Source: Peptostreptococcus canis
Lineage (GTDB): Bacteria; Bacillota; Clostridia; Peptostreptococcales; Peptostreptococcaceae
Assembly (NCBI RefSeq): GCF_014229965.1
Contig: NZ_JABGBW010000001.1
Location: 597,844 to 661,843 of the forward strand
Reading direction: 5' to 3'
DNA: 64,000 bases
Part shown: positions 7,388 to 15,760 of the stretch, in pieces
How positions within the stretch are numbered: the stretch's first letter is position 1
Layout of the letters: every line of letters begins with the position of its first letter
Notes under the pieces: generated by a model
Databases searched by the model: none
What the model was told of the DNA's origin: nothing
The model's input: the letters and a program-made list of their open reading frames with translations, nothing else
Made by a program: the position numbers and the translations under genes

Positions 7388-8560
7388 ATGTGTGTGATTG
7401 ATAAGATAAAAGGCAAAGAATTAAAATTTGTAGACACAACTTTAAGAGATGGTGAACAGACGGCGGGGGTAGTTTTTGCCAATAGTGAAAAACTTATGAT
7501 TGCAGAAATGCTAAGTGACTTAGGTATTAATCAATTGGAAGTTGGAATTCCTACGATGGGAGGAGATGAAAAAGAAGCTATAAAACAGATAGTGAAAAAG
7601 AATCTTAAATCCAGTATTATGGCATGGAATAGAGCTGTTATAGGAGATATTCAACAAAGTATAGATTGTGGAGTTGATGCGGTTGCCATCTCCATATCAG
7701 TGTCAGATATACATATTCAAAATAAACTAAAGACATCTAGGGAATGGGTTTTGGAACAGATGGTGAAGGCTACTGAATATGCCAAAAAAAATGGACTATA
7801 TGTATCAGTAAATGGTGAAGACGCTTCAAGGGCAGATGAAGACTTTCTGATAGAATTTATTGAATGTGCAAAAAAAGCAGGTGCCGATAGATTTAGATTT
7901 TGTGATACAGTCGGAGTAATGGATCCTTTCACAATAAGAAAAAAAATAGAAAATATATATAATGCTACTAAATTTGATATAGAAATGCATACTCATAATG
8001 ATTTTGGAATGGCTACAGCTAATGCTATAGGTGGAGTATTGGGTGGTGCTAATTATGTGGGAGTTACAGTTAACGGCTTGGGTGAAAGGGCCGGAAATGC
8101 TGCTTTGGAAGAAGTATTGATGGCTTTAATACACGTATTAAAGTTTGATTCAAAGATAGATACCAGAAGATTTAAGGAGTTATCTGAATATGTATCCAGA
8201 GCATCTGGTAGAGAATTGCCTGCTTGGAAAGCTATTGTCGGAAGCAATATGTTTAGACATGAGTCAGGAATTCATGCAGATGGAGCTTTAAAAGATCCAA
8301 AAAACTATGAGGCTTTTGATCCCTCTGAGGTAGGATTGGAAAGACAGATAGTAATTGGTAAGCATTCTGGTAAAGCTGCTATAGTAAATAAGTTTTTGGA
8401 ATATGATATAGAATTAAGCGACTCTGATTCTGTTACTATGTTAGAACAGATAAGAAGCACATCTGTGAAACTGAAAAGATCTTTATTTGATAAAGAAATA
8501 GTATCTATTTATAAGGATTTATTAAGAGCTAGGGGAGAAGAACTTCATAGAATTATATAG
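7388..8560 (+). CDS. Homocitrate synthase-like enzyme, probable Re-citrate synthase
   Basis: A 390-residue member of the alpha-isopropylmalate/homocitrate synthase family, which condenses acetyl-CoA with a 2-oxo acid. The metal site is visible as DTTLRDGEQTAGV at the N-terminus and EMHTHNDFGMATANA (HxH ligands) near residue 200. NifV is the closest recognisable type. No nif genes are present, and the next two genes encode aconitase and isocitrate dehydrogenase. Re-citrate synthases of anaerobes such as Clostridium kluyveri are members of this family often mis-annotated as homocitrate or isopropylmalate synthases. I therefore infer oxaloacetate as substrate. An ATG at 7376 is part of the ribosome site (ATGGAGG); the start is 7388. 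Confidence 0.75.
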   Translation: MCVIDKIKGKELKFVDTTLRDGEQTAGVVFANSEKLMIAEMLSDLGINQLEVGIPTMGGDEKEAIKQIVKKNLKSSIMAWNRAVIGDIQQSIDCGVDAVAISISVSDIHIQNKLKTSREWVLEQMVKATEYAKKNGLYVSVNGEDASRADEDFLIEFIECAKKAGADRFRFCDTVGVMDPFTIRKKIENIYNATKFDIEMHTHNDFGMATANAIGGVLGGANYVGVTVNGLGERAGNAALEEVLMALIHVLKFDSKIDTRRFKELSEYVSRASGRELPAWKAIVGSNMFRHESGIHADGALKDPKNYEAFDPSEVGLERQIVIGKHSGKAAIVNKFLEYDIELSDSDSVTMLEQIRSTSVKLKRSLFDKEIVSIYKDLLRARGEELHRII

Positions 8561-8646
8561 AAAATATCAATAAAATTATGTGATAAATATAAAGATACCA
8601 TATAATTAATCTTGAAAATAAATAATCTAAAGAGAAGGTGATTTGA

Positions 8647-10587
8647 TTGGGGAAAAATATAGTAGATAAGATACTTTCAGCTCATTTAGTGGAAGGCGAA
8701 TTGTTATCAGGAACCACAGCCGGTATAAAAATAGACAGAACATTGACTCAGGATTCTACCGGTACGATGGCATATTTGCAGTTGGAAGCAATGGAAATAG
8801 ACAGAGTAAAGACAAAGCGATCTGTAGCGTATATTGATCACAATATGTTACAGCAAGGGTTTGAAAATGCAGATGATCATAAGTATATCCAGACTGTTGC
8901 AAATAAATATGGAATATATTTCTCAAAACCGGGAAATGGGATATGTCATCAGGTGAATTTAGAAAGATTTTCAGTTCCCGGAGACACATTGTTAGGCTCT
9001 GATAGTCATACACCTACAGCAGGTGGTGTCGGAATGCTGGCAATAGGTGCTGGAGGGCTTGATGTGGCTTTAGCTATGGCAGGAGAGCCGTATTATATAA
9101 AAGTACCTAAGGTGGTAAAGGTTGAATTGTCCGGAAGACTCAGTCCAATGGTCACATCCAAAGATATAATTCTTGAGGTGTTGAGAAGACAAACCGTAAA
9201 AGGTGGAGTTGGAAAGATATACGAATATGGAGGAGAGGGAGTAAAAAATCTTTCAGTACCACAAAGAGCGACTATCACTAATATGGGAGCGGAACTCGGG
9301 GCCACTACATCTATTTTTCCAAGTGATGAAAAGACAAAAGAATATTTTAAAGCACAGGGAAGAGAACAAGACTGGTTGGAGTTAAAAGCTGATAAAGATG
9401 CAGTTTACGACGAGATAATAAAAATAGATTTATCACGTCTTGAACCCATGGTAGCAGCACCTCATAGCCCGGATAATATAAAAACCTGTAGAGAAATAGG
9501 AAAAGTGAAAGTTGATCAGGTTGCAATTGGAAGTTGTACAAATTCGTCTTATGAAGACTTAATGAAAGTTTCTAAGATACTTAAGGGAAGAAAAGTTGCT
9601 GATAATGTAAGCCTTGTCATAGCTCCCGGTTCCAGGCAGGTAATGGAGATGATTGCCAGAAACGGTGCTTTAGGAGATATAATATCATCCGGAGCTAGAA
9701 TATTGGAAACCTCATGTGGACCATGTATCGGTATGGGACAATCGCCGGGAACAGATGCAGTGAGTGTTAGAACTTTTAATAGAAATTTTTACGGAAGAAG
9801 TGGGACAAACTCAGCCAGTGTATATTTATCTAGTCCTGAGGTAGCAGCGGTAACAGCTATCACAGGTTATTTAACAGACCCGAGGGATATAGATTTTAAT
9901 GTTGATTTTTCTGATATAAAGGTCGATAAATTTTTAGTAGATGACAGTATGATTATTAAACCAAGTGATAATGTTGATGAAATTGAAGTTATTAGAGGGC
10001 CTAATATCAAACCATTTCCATTAAATTCAAGGCTGGTTGATAAGTTGGAAGGAAAAATTATAATAAAGACAGATGATAATATTACAACTGATCATATTAT
10101 GCCTTCTAATGCAAAATTATTGCCTTTTAGAAGCAATATACCATACCTATCCAATTTCTGTTTTAGTACTATTGATGAAGGTTTTGCAGATAAGGCAAAG
10201 CAAAATCCAGGAGGATTTATAGTTGGAGGAGAAAATTATGGTCAAGGCTCATCTAGAGAACATGCCGCATTGGCTCCTTTGCAACTCGGAATAAAAGGTG
10301 TGATTGCCAAAAGTTTTGCGAGAATACATAAAGCAAATTTGATTAATAGCGGAATTATACCTATGGAATTTGAAAATCCTGAAGATTACAAGAAGATAGA
10401 TCAAATGGATGATATGGAAATAGATAATATTTTTGATGGAATAAAAAATGGTAAACTATTAGTTAGAGATAAAAGTAAAAATATATCTTTCAATGTATTG
10501 GCGGTATTTAATGAGAAAGAAATTGATATGTTATTAGCAGGTGGTAAACTAAATAGCATAAAATTTAGGAAAGGAGTTAGTGAATAA
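8647..10587 (+). CDS. Aconitate hydratase (single-chain)
   Basis: A 646-residue [4Fe-4S] enzyme interconverting citrate and isocitrate. Cluster cysteines are C297 (GSCTNSS) and C357/C360 (CGPCIGMG). The swivel domain carries YGQGSSREHAA near residue 540, which contributes the substrate-binding Ser and Arg. The protein is single-chain, unlike the two-subunit LeuCD/HacAB enzymes, and is shorter than classical AcnA (~900), as in the compact aconitases of many anaerobes. Translation starts at TTG (8647), 6 nt after AAGGTG; no nearby ATG fits. It lies between the synthase and isocitrate dehydrogenase genes and overlaps the latter by one base, so the operon reads as citrate to 2-oxoglutarate. Homoaconitase is the less likely alternative. 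Confidence 0.88.
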   Translation: MGKNIVDKILSAHLVEGELLSGTTAGIKIDRTLTQDSTGTMAYLQLEAMEIDRVKTKRSVAYIDHNMLQQGFENADDHKYIQTVANKYGIYFSKPGNGICHQVNLERFSVPGDTLLGSDSHTPTAGGVGMLAIGAGGLDVALAMAGEPYYIKVPKVVKVELSGRLSPMVTSKDIILEVLRRQTVKGGVGKIYEYGGEGVKNLSVPQRATITNMGAELGATTSIFPSDEKTKEYFKAQGREQDWLELKADKDAVYDEIIKIDLSRLEPMVAAPHSPDNIKTCREIGKVKVDQVAIGSCTNSSYEDLMKVSKILKGRKVADNVSLVIAPGSRQVMEMIARNGALGDIISSGARILETSCGPCIGMGQSPGTDAVSVRTFNRNFYGRSGTNSASVYLSSPEVAAVTAITGYLTDPRDIDFNVDFSDIKVDKFLVDDSMIIKPSDNVDEIEVIRGPNIKPFPLNSRLVDKLEGKIIIKTDDNITTDHIMPSNAKLLPFRSNIPYLSNFCFSTIDEGFADKAKQNPGGFIVGGENYGQGSSREHAALAPLQLGIKGVIAKSFARIHKANLINSGIIPMEFENPEDYKKIDQMDDMEIDNIFDGIKNGKLLVRDKSKNISFNVLAVFNEKEIDMLLAGGKLNSIKFRKGVSE

Positions 10588-11612
10588 TGTATGATATTAC
10601 GCTAATTCCAGGTGACGGAATAGGTCTTGAAGTGACTGAATCAATGAAAAAAGTAGTTGAAACAGCAGGAGTTGAGATAAATTGGGAAGAAATGATTGCC
10701 GGTGAAAAAGTAATAGATAAATATAAAACACCACTTCCCGAATACGTTATTGAAAGTATAAAAAAGAATAAAATCGCAATAAAAGGTCCCATTACGACTC
10801 CTGTTGGAAAGGGTTTTAGATCAGTAAATGTAGCTCTTAGGAAAGAATTAAACCTTTATGCAAATGTAAGGCCAATAAAGAGTTTTGATGGAATAAAATC
10901 CAGATATTCAGATATTGATTTTACAATTATAAGAGAAAATACTGAAGATTTATATGCCGGGATAGAACATAAAATTGGTGACTATGCGGGCGAAAGTATT
11001 AAGTTGATAACCAGAGATGCAAGTGAAAGGATAGTGGACTTTGCTTGTAAATACACAAAAGACAATGATTATAAAAGATTGTCATGTGTACATAAAGCAA
11101 ATATAATGAAAATATCAGATGGATTGTTTCTAAAAGTTTTTGATGAAATTTGTAACAAAAATGGAATAACAAGAGATGGTGAAGATATTTATTGCGATGA
11201 TGTAATAGTGGATGCTGCAGCAATGAATCTTGTGTTAAATCCAGAATTATTTAATGTATTGGTAATGCCAAATCTATATGGAGATATACTTTCTGATTTA
11301 GGGGCAGGTCTGGTAGGTGGTTTAGGCATAATTCCAAGCGCAAATATAGGAAAAGACTACGCTATATTTGAAGCAGTGCATGGAAGTGCACCGCAAATAG
11401 CAGGAAAGGGAATTGCAAATCCAACTGCTATTATTCAATCGGCCGTTATGATGTTAAGATATATAGGAGAGCATAAAGCGGCAATATTAATAGAAAATGG
11501 ATTAAAAAAAATATTTAAAGAAGGAAAGGTTATAACAGTTGATTTGGGAGGTAATGCCTCTACTAAAGAATTTACGGATGAATTATGCCGTATTATAAAA
11601 AATAGTATTTAA
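10587..11612 (+). CDS. Isocitrate dehydrogenase, NAD-type
   Basis: A 341-residue beta-decarboxylating dehydrogenase that should convert isocitrate to 2-oxoglutarate. The substrate loop reads FRSVNVALRKELNLYANVRP with Ser79 and Asn81, the Ser-x-Asn pair of isocitrate dehydrogenases; isopropylmalate and homoisocitrate enzymes lack this Ser. The cofactor loop HGSAPQIAGKGIANP resembles NAD-dependent members and lacks the Lys-Tyr pair of NADP enzymes. The ATG shares its A with the aconitase stop (TAATG), implying translational coupling. The three-gene operon thus builds 2-oxoglutarate for glutamate synthesis in an organism unlikely to run a full TCA cycle. A terminator follows at 11641. Confidence 0.88.
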   Translation: MYDITLIPGDGIGLEVTESMKKVVETAGVEINWEEMIAGEKVIDKYKTPLPEYVIESIKKNKIAIKGPITTPVGKGFRSVNVALRKELNLYANVRPIKSFDGIKSRYSDIDFTIIRENTEDLYAGIEHKIGDYAGESIKLITRDASERIVDFACKYTKDNDYKRLSCVHKANIMKISDGLFLKVFDEICNKNGITRDGEDIYCDDVIVDAAAMNLVLNPELFNVLVMPNLYGDILSDLGAGLVGGLGIIPSANIGKDYAIFEAVHGSAPQIAGKGIANPTAIIQSAVMMLRYIGEHKAAILIENGLKKIFKEGKVITVDLGGNASTKEFTDELCRIIKNSI

Positions 11613-11640
11613 AACGCCTGATCAATCACTATAATATATA

Positions 11641-11675
11641 AAAGGAGCTATGATTATTTTATCTGGCTCCTTTTT
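11641..11675 (+). terminator. Intrinsic terminator after the 2-oxoglutarate operon
   Basis: AAAGGAGC (11641-11648) pairs with GCTCCTTT (11666-11673) and continues into a T-run. Confidence 0.8.
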
Positions 11676-11734
11676 CCTGCAAAAAATAATAGTAATTTTT
11701 AAAATATATAAATGTGCTATTTAAGCTAAATACA

Positions 11735-11743
11735 TGTTATAAT
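11735..11743 (+). promoter_or_regulatory. Extended -10 promoter of the PP2C-like gene
   Basis: TGT-TATAAT (11735-11743) gives an extended -10 element; no good -35 box is seen. Start near 11750, ~60 nt before the ATG. Confidence 0.45.
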
Positions 11744-11809
11744 AAAATATACAGGAATTTTTTGATAGCATTTTAATTTACATTTTAAAAAATAAAAAGG
11801 GAAAGAGAT

Positions 11810-12682
11810 ATGAGTTATAAAATAATTAATATTAAAGCATTATGTACGCCGGGTACAAATGTATACAATGAAGATATAAGCGGTTTTAACGAAAATTATG
11901 TGTGGATAATAGACGGTGCAACAGGTCTAAGCAGGACTAACCATATGCCCGATCACACAGATGCAAGATGGTATTCTTATTGGTGGGATAATTATCTTAG
12001 AGAAAATGCAACTGCGGATATAGAAATCGATGAACTTATAAAAAAGGGAATTAAAAAGGTAAGAGAAGATTTTACTTCCAATTTATTTAGGGACTATGGG
12101 ATAGGTTTTTCAGATCTGGCAAAGATAGAGCATCCGTCTGCATCAATAGCAATAGTCAAATTAGATGGGGAAAAAATGCATTATTTGGTATTAGGCGATT
12201 GTAGAATATATACAAATGATGAAAAGATTCCGAGGATAGCAGATGAAAGTGTGTCAAAACTAGATGAACAGGTTTTTGAGTCTATGAAAAACTTAAATGA
12301 TTTCGGGTATATTCATATATCCGAAATCAGAAATATGGTAAAAATGCAAATAATAGAAAATAGACTAAAATATAATACTGATGAAGGGTATTGGATTTTA
12401 AGTTTTGATGAAAAAGCAGTAGATAAGGCTTTAAAAGGCACAATAGAATTAAACGATAATACGAAATTTATGATGGCTACAGATGGGTATCATGCACTTT
12501 CTGAAAAATATAAAATGGTTGAAGAAAGCGAACTATTGGATAAAAGTTTTGAAAAAGGTTTAGCATATATGTTATCTGTACTTAGAGAATTTGAAAACGA
12601 TGAAGAAAAGGTAAGATTTATACCTAGATTCAAGGATATGGATGATTGTACATCTGTAATATTTGAGTGTGTAAAGGAGTAA
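11810..12682 (+). CDS. PP2C-like protein phosphatase
   Basis: A 290-residue soluble protein with a diverged PP2C fold. The metal-site motifs are recognisable in order: NEDISG near residue 20, IDGATG (~34-39), LGDCRIY (~128), MATDGYHALS (~223-232) and DDCTSVIF at the C-terminus. The key Asp residues are kept, so it may be active as a Mn/Mg-dependent Ser/Thr phosphatase. It differs strongly from the canonical Stp/PrpC at 39523, which pairs with PrkC, so its target is probably something else. It is 8 nt upstream of a glycosyltransferase gene and probably cotranscribed with it, suggesting regulation of a glycan pathway; that link is inference. Confidence 0.72.
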   Translation: MSYKIINIKALCTPGTNVYNEDISGFNENYVWIIDGATGLSRTNHMPDHTDARWYSYWWDNYLRENATADIEIDELIKKGIKKVREDFTSNLFRDYGIGFSDLAKIEHPSASIAIVKLDGEKMHYLVLGDCRIYTNDEKIPRIADESVSKLDEQVFESMKNLNDFGYIHISEIRNMVKMQIIENRLKYNTDEGYWILSFDEKAVDKALKGTIELNDNTKFMMATDGYHALSEKYKMVEESELLDKSFEKGLAYMLSVLREFENDEEKVRFIPRFKDMDDCTSVIFECVKE

Positions 12683-12689
12683 TATTGAT

Positions 12690-13925
12690 ATGAAAATTTT
12701 GCATATAAGCGCTCAAAAACCCGATTCTACAGGAAGTGGAATATATTTAAGTGGGCTTATTAAAGGAATGATGCAATTTTCATCGGAGCAAGCACTAATA
12801 ATAGGAATTGATTTGTGTGATTCAATTGAAAAAATTTATGAAAAATTTGATAACAGGATAGATATTTATCCTATGATATATAATAAAGGTGTTTTAGATT
12901 TTGATGTACCCGGTATGAGTGATAATATGCCGTATAATAGTACGAAATACAGTGACATAACTGAAACTCAGGCCAAACATATAAAAGAAGAGTTCGAAAA
13001 AATTTTGGAAAATGCTATAGATGATTTTAAACCGGATATAATTTTATGTCATCATTTGTATTTTGTGACATCTATAGTGAGAAATAAATATCCTAATAAA
13101 AAAGTCGTATCTATTTGTCATGGTACCTGTATAAGGCAAATTCTAAGTAATAACTTTCAAAAACAATTTATATTAGATAATATAAAAAAACTTGACATGG
13201 TATTTGCTCTTCATAAAGAGCAAGCTAATCAGATAGAAAAAGTATACTGCGTTGATAGTAAAAAAATAGTAGTGTTGGGAAGTGGATTTGATAACACTAT
13301 TTTTTATAATAAAGGATATAAAAAAGAAGGTACAATAAAGTTAACTTATGTGGGAAAAATATCTTATAGCAAAGGACTAATTCAGCTTATTAATGCTTTA
13401 GACAACGAAAAAAGAGAGTTTAAAAATCAAATTGAATTAATGATTGTTGGAGATGGAAGTAATAAAGAAGAAGTAAATTATATAAAAAAATTAGCACTTC
13501 AAAGCGAGGTTAAAATAATATTTACCGGTAGAGTAAATCAAAATGAATTATCCCAAATACTAAATAATAGTGATATATTTGTCCTTCCTTCATTTTATGA
13601 AGGTCTTCCATTGGTAATATTGGAGGCGCTTTCATGCGGTAATTATGTAATTACGACTGATATACCGGGGATTAAAGAATGGATAGGTGATGAGATTAAT
13701 AGCAGTGGTTTGATTCAGTATGTGAAACTTCCCAGAATGAAAAGTGTTTCAACACCCTATGATGAAGATATAAATGAATTCGAGCAAAATTTAAGAAAAG
13801 CAATATTTGAAGCAGTTAAATATAGATGTGAATATTCAAATAGGGGAAAATATATAGATATTTCTCAATTATCATGGAGTAATTTGTCTAAAAAATTATA
13901 TGAAAATCTATGTTCATTAAATTAA
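12690..13925 (+). CDS. Glycosyltransferase, GT-B fold (family 4-like)
   Basis: A 411-residue soluble glycosyltransferase. The C-terminal donor-binding half begins around residue 215 with YVGKISYSKGLIQLINAL and contains the retaining-GT signature EGLPLVILEALSCG (~304-317), whose Glu residues contact the nucleotide sugar. The N-terminal half has the acceptor-domain features (DIILCHHLYFVTSIV, SICHGTC). There is no membrane segment or signal peptide, so it acts in the cytoplasm. AAGGAG overlaps the PP2C stop region, and spacing to the ATG is normal. Donor and acceptor cannot be deduced. It pairs with the upstream PP2C-like gene; the next gene is ~105 bp downstream. Confidence 0.85.
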   Translation: MKILHISAQKPDSTGSGIYLSGLIKGMMQFSSEQALIIGIDLCDSIEKIYEKFDNRIDIYPMIYNKGVLDFDVPGMSDNMPYNSTKYSDITETQAKHIKEEFEKILENAIDDFKPDIILCHHLYFVTSIVRNKYPNKKVVSICHGTCIRQILSNNFQKQFILDNIKKLDMVFALHKEQANQIEKVYCVDSKKIVVLGSGFDNTIFYNKGYKKEGTIKLTYVGKISYSKGLIQLINALDNEKREFKNQIELMIVGDGSNKEEVNYIKKLALQSEVKIIFTGRVNQNELSQILNNSDIFVLPSFYEGLPLVILEALSCGNYVITTDIPGIKEWIGDEINSSGLIQYVKLPRMKSVSTPYDEDINEFEQNLRKAIFEAVKYRCEYSNRGKYIDISQLSWSNLSKKLYENLCSLN

Positions 13926-14030
13926 TATAGACTTAATTAATAAAATATCAAGTTATAGATTATTATAAATTTATATTAATTTAGACATAAGGATGTTTTA
14001 TATTTCGAATGGAGAAAATGATATACAAAA

Positions 14031-14759
14031 ATGAATAAAGAAATAATGGAAAAAAGAAAGAGATATGCAATTATAGATTATAGAATGGATAATCCGACAA
14101 GGAAGTCTCTTTTGGATGAAGGATTTATATTGATAGATTCTTTTAAAAATAATAATGTGTATAATGCAATTAATGGACATGTTGATATATCTCTATTTTA
14201 TAACGGGGAGATTTTTGTAGCTTCAAAAGAATCTTATAATTATTACTATAATGCATTAAGTATGTATAATATTGATAAAAAGATTATTTCGGGAAACACT
14301 TACTTAAATAGTAAATATCCAAAAGATGTTAGATATAATCTGTGTTTTTCGGGAAAATATTCAATAGGTAACTTTAACTATATAGATGAAAAAGTAATCG
14401 AAGTTGTAGAAGAATATGAAAAAATTAATGTAAAGCAGGGGTATTCTAATTGTTCAATACTAGCTGTTGATAAAAAATCGTTTATAACATCTGATTCTGG
14501 GATATATAATACTTTGAAATCTAATGGCATTGATGTTTTGAAAATTTCGGAGGGAAATATATCCTTATTTGGTATGAACTATGGATTTATCGGAGGTGCA
14601 AGTGCAGTATACGGAAACAAAGTATATTTCTTTGGTAATATAAAATCACATCCGGATTTTAAAGAAATTTTAAATTTTATAGATTATAGAGGAAAGGAAA
14701 GTATAGTTCTTGGTGATGGTATTTTGAAAGACTACGGGAGTATGTATATAGTCGATTAA
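14031..14759 (+). CDS. Uncharacterised protein, possibly DUF6873/GME-fold
   Basis: A 242-residue soluble protein without signal peptide or membrane segment. It contains alternating strand-like blocks with repeated phrases (HVDISLFYNGEIFVASKE, GYSNCSILAVDKKSFITSD, GFIGGASAVYGNKVYFFGN). This periodic beta-alpha pattern recalls the pentein fold of guanidine-modifying enzymes, and I recall a clostridial family named DUF6873 of this type; that match is from memory and unverified. A catalytic Cys-His-Glu/Asp set is not obvious. The start is uncertain: GGAG lies 16 nt before the ATG at 14031, and ATG 14046 is an alternative. It lies in a run of same-strand genes between the glycosyltransferase and the DUF445 gene. 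Confidence 0.6.
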   Translation: MNKEIMEKRKRYAIIDYRMDNPTRKSLLDEGFILIDSFKNNNVYNAINGHVDISLFYNGEIFVASKESYNYYYNALSMYNIDKKIISGNTYLNSKYPKDVRYNLCFSGKYSIGNFNYIDEKVIEVVEEYEKINVKQGYSNCSILAVDKKSFITSDSGIYNTLKSNGIDVLKISEGNISLFGMNYGFIGGASAVYGNKVYFFGNIKSHPDFKEILNFIDYRGKESIVLGDGILKDYGSMYIVD

Positions 14760-14788
14760 ATTTAATATACTAAGAAAAGGTGAGATAA

Positions 14789-15400
14789 ATGTTGGATTAT
14801 GGAGTTTTAATAAAAATTTTGACTATGGCAATAGTCGGAGGTATTATTGGTTATGTGACAAATGTATTGGCAGTAAAAATGCTATTTAAACCAATCAATC
14901 CGATTAAAATACCCATATTAGATTTTGAAATAGTTGGACTGATTCCAAAAAGAAAATCCGATATAGCGAAAAATATTGGAACAACAGTTGGTGATCAGCT
15001 TATTGACTATGATGAATTAATATCGAATATGGTAAAGGAAGGGGACAAGGAAAAATTAAAGCAGGTTTTGAAAGATAGAATTTTTAGAGTAGTAGAGGAA
15101 AAGGCCAATTTTATACCATTTATTTTTAGAGGAAAAGTATTTGAGGTAGTCGATCAAATTGTGGATAGTGAATTTGAAGAAGGTTTTGATGAACTAGTTA
15201 TTACTGCAAAGGAGAAGATAATAGCAAGAATAGATATTGCTGAAATGATAGAAAATAAAATTAATAAATTAGATTTAGTCGAGTTAGAAAATATTATTTT
15301 AAGTATTTCAAAAAAAGAGCTAAAACATATTGAAAATTTAGGATTATTACTTGGTTTTTTAATAGGGATAGTTCAAGGCATTCTTTCGATTATTCTTTAA
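14789..15400 (+). CDS. DUF445 family membrane protein, short form
   Basis: A 203-residue protein with a hydrophobic N-terminus (about residues 7-28, AIVGGIIGYVTNVLAVKMLF), the DUF445/YheB hallmark VKMLFKPINPIKI and GLIPKRKSDIAKNIGTTVGD, and a C-terminal hydrophobic helix (~185-202, LLLGFLIGIVQGILSIIL). Full-length family members such as YheB are roughly twice as long, with a helical middle; here the middle is short. Function is unknown; B. subtilis YheB is spore-associated, but nothing here indicates sporulation. AAAGGTG precedes the ATG. The thrS T-box promoter begins soon after the stop. Confidence 0.78.
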   Translation: MLDYGVLIKILTMAIVGGIIGYVTNVLAVKMLFKPINPIKIPILDFEIVGLIPKRKSDIAKNIGTTVGDQLIDYDELISNMVKEGDKEKLKQVLKDRIFRVVEEKANFIPFIFRGKVFEVVDQIVDSEFEEGFDELVITAKEKIIARIDIAEMIENKINKLDLVELENIILSISKKELKHIENLGLLLGFLIGIVQGILSIIL

Positions 15401-15427
15401 GAAACATAATAAAAAAAACAGATGGTA

Positions 15428-15456
15428 TTGCAATTGGTATTTTATTGTGATATTAT
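15428..15456 (+). promoter_or_regulatory. Promoter of the thrS T-box transcript
   Basis: TTGCAA (15428-15433), a 17-nt spacer and TATTAT (15451-15456). The start would be near 15463, at the beginning of the T-box leader. Confidence 0.6.
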
Positions 15457-15462
15457 GATAGA

Positions 15463-15710
15463 AATGAATGATTTGTGCTATGAAAAAGGAAGAGTAGGAT
15501 TGAGTTCGTCTACCAGAGAATTGGATCGCCGGCTGAAAGTCCATAAGATTGAGCAATTTGAAAACTACCTTTGAGCAGGGTTTATTAGCCTATGGTGAAA
15601 GTACCCGGTTGACTGCCTTAAAGTCTTTCGAGAGGGTATAAGTTATTATACCAACTTGGGTGGAACCGCGATTTACATCGTCCCAATTTTTTCGGGGCGA
15701 TTTTTTTATT
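15463..15710 (+). ncRNA. T-box riboswitch (tRNA-Thr sensing) of thrS
   Basis: A ~250-nt leader. Stem I runs from the start through an AGAGA-type segment (15516-15521); the likely specifier is ACC at 15567-15569, just before TTTGAGCAGG, a threonine codon. The T-box core GGGTGGAACCGCG is at 15658-15670; its UGGA bulge would pair with the NCCA end of an uncharged tRNA bearing U73. A competing terminator hairpin is formed by ATCGTCCC (15677-15684) and GGGGCGAT (15694-15701) with a T-run. Uncharged tRNA-Thr should stabilise the antiterminator and raise thrS expression. The T-box core is certain; the specifier assignment is by position. Confidence 0.93.
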
Positions 15711-15760
15711 GAAAAAAATCCCCTATAACTTGAAAATAGGAAAAAATGGAGGTAAAAAAG

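Noticed and set aside
7388-8560. Nitrogen-fixation NifV (homocitrate for FeMo-co)
   Set aside because: No nif gene lies nearby and the operon partners are aconitase and an isocitrate-type dehydrogenase.
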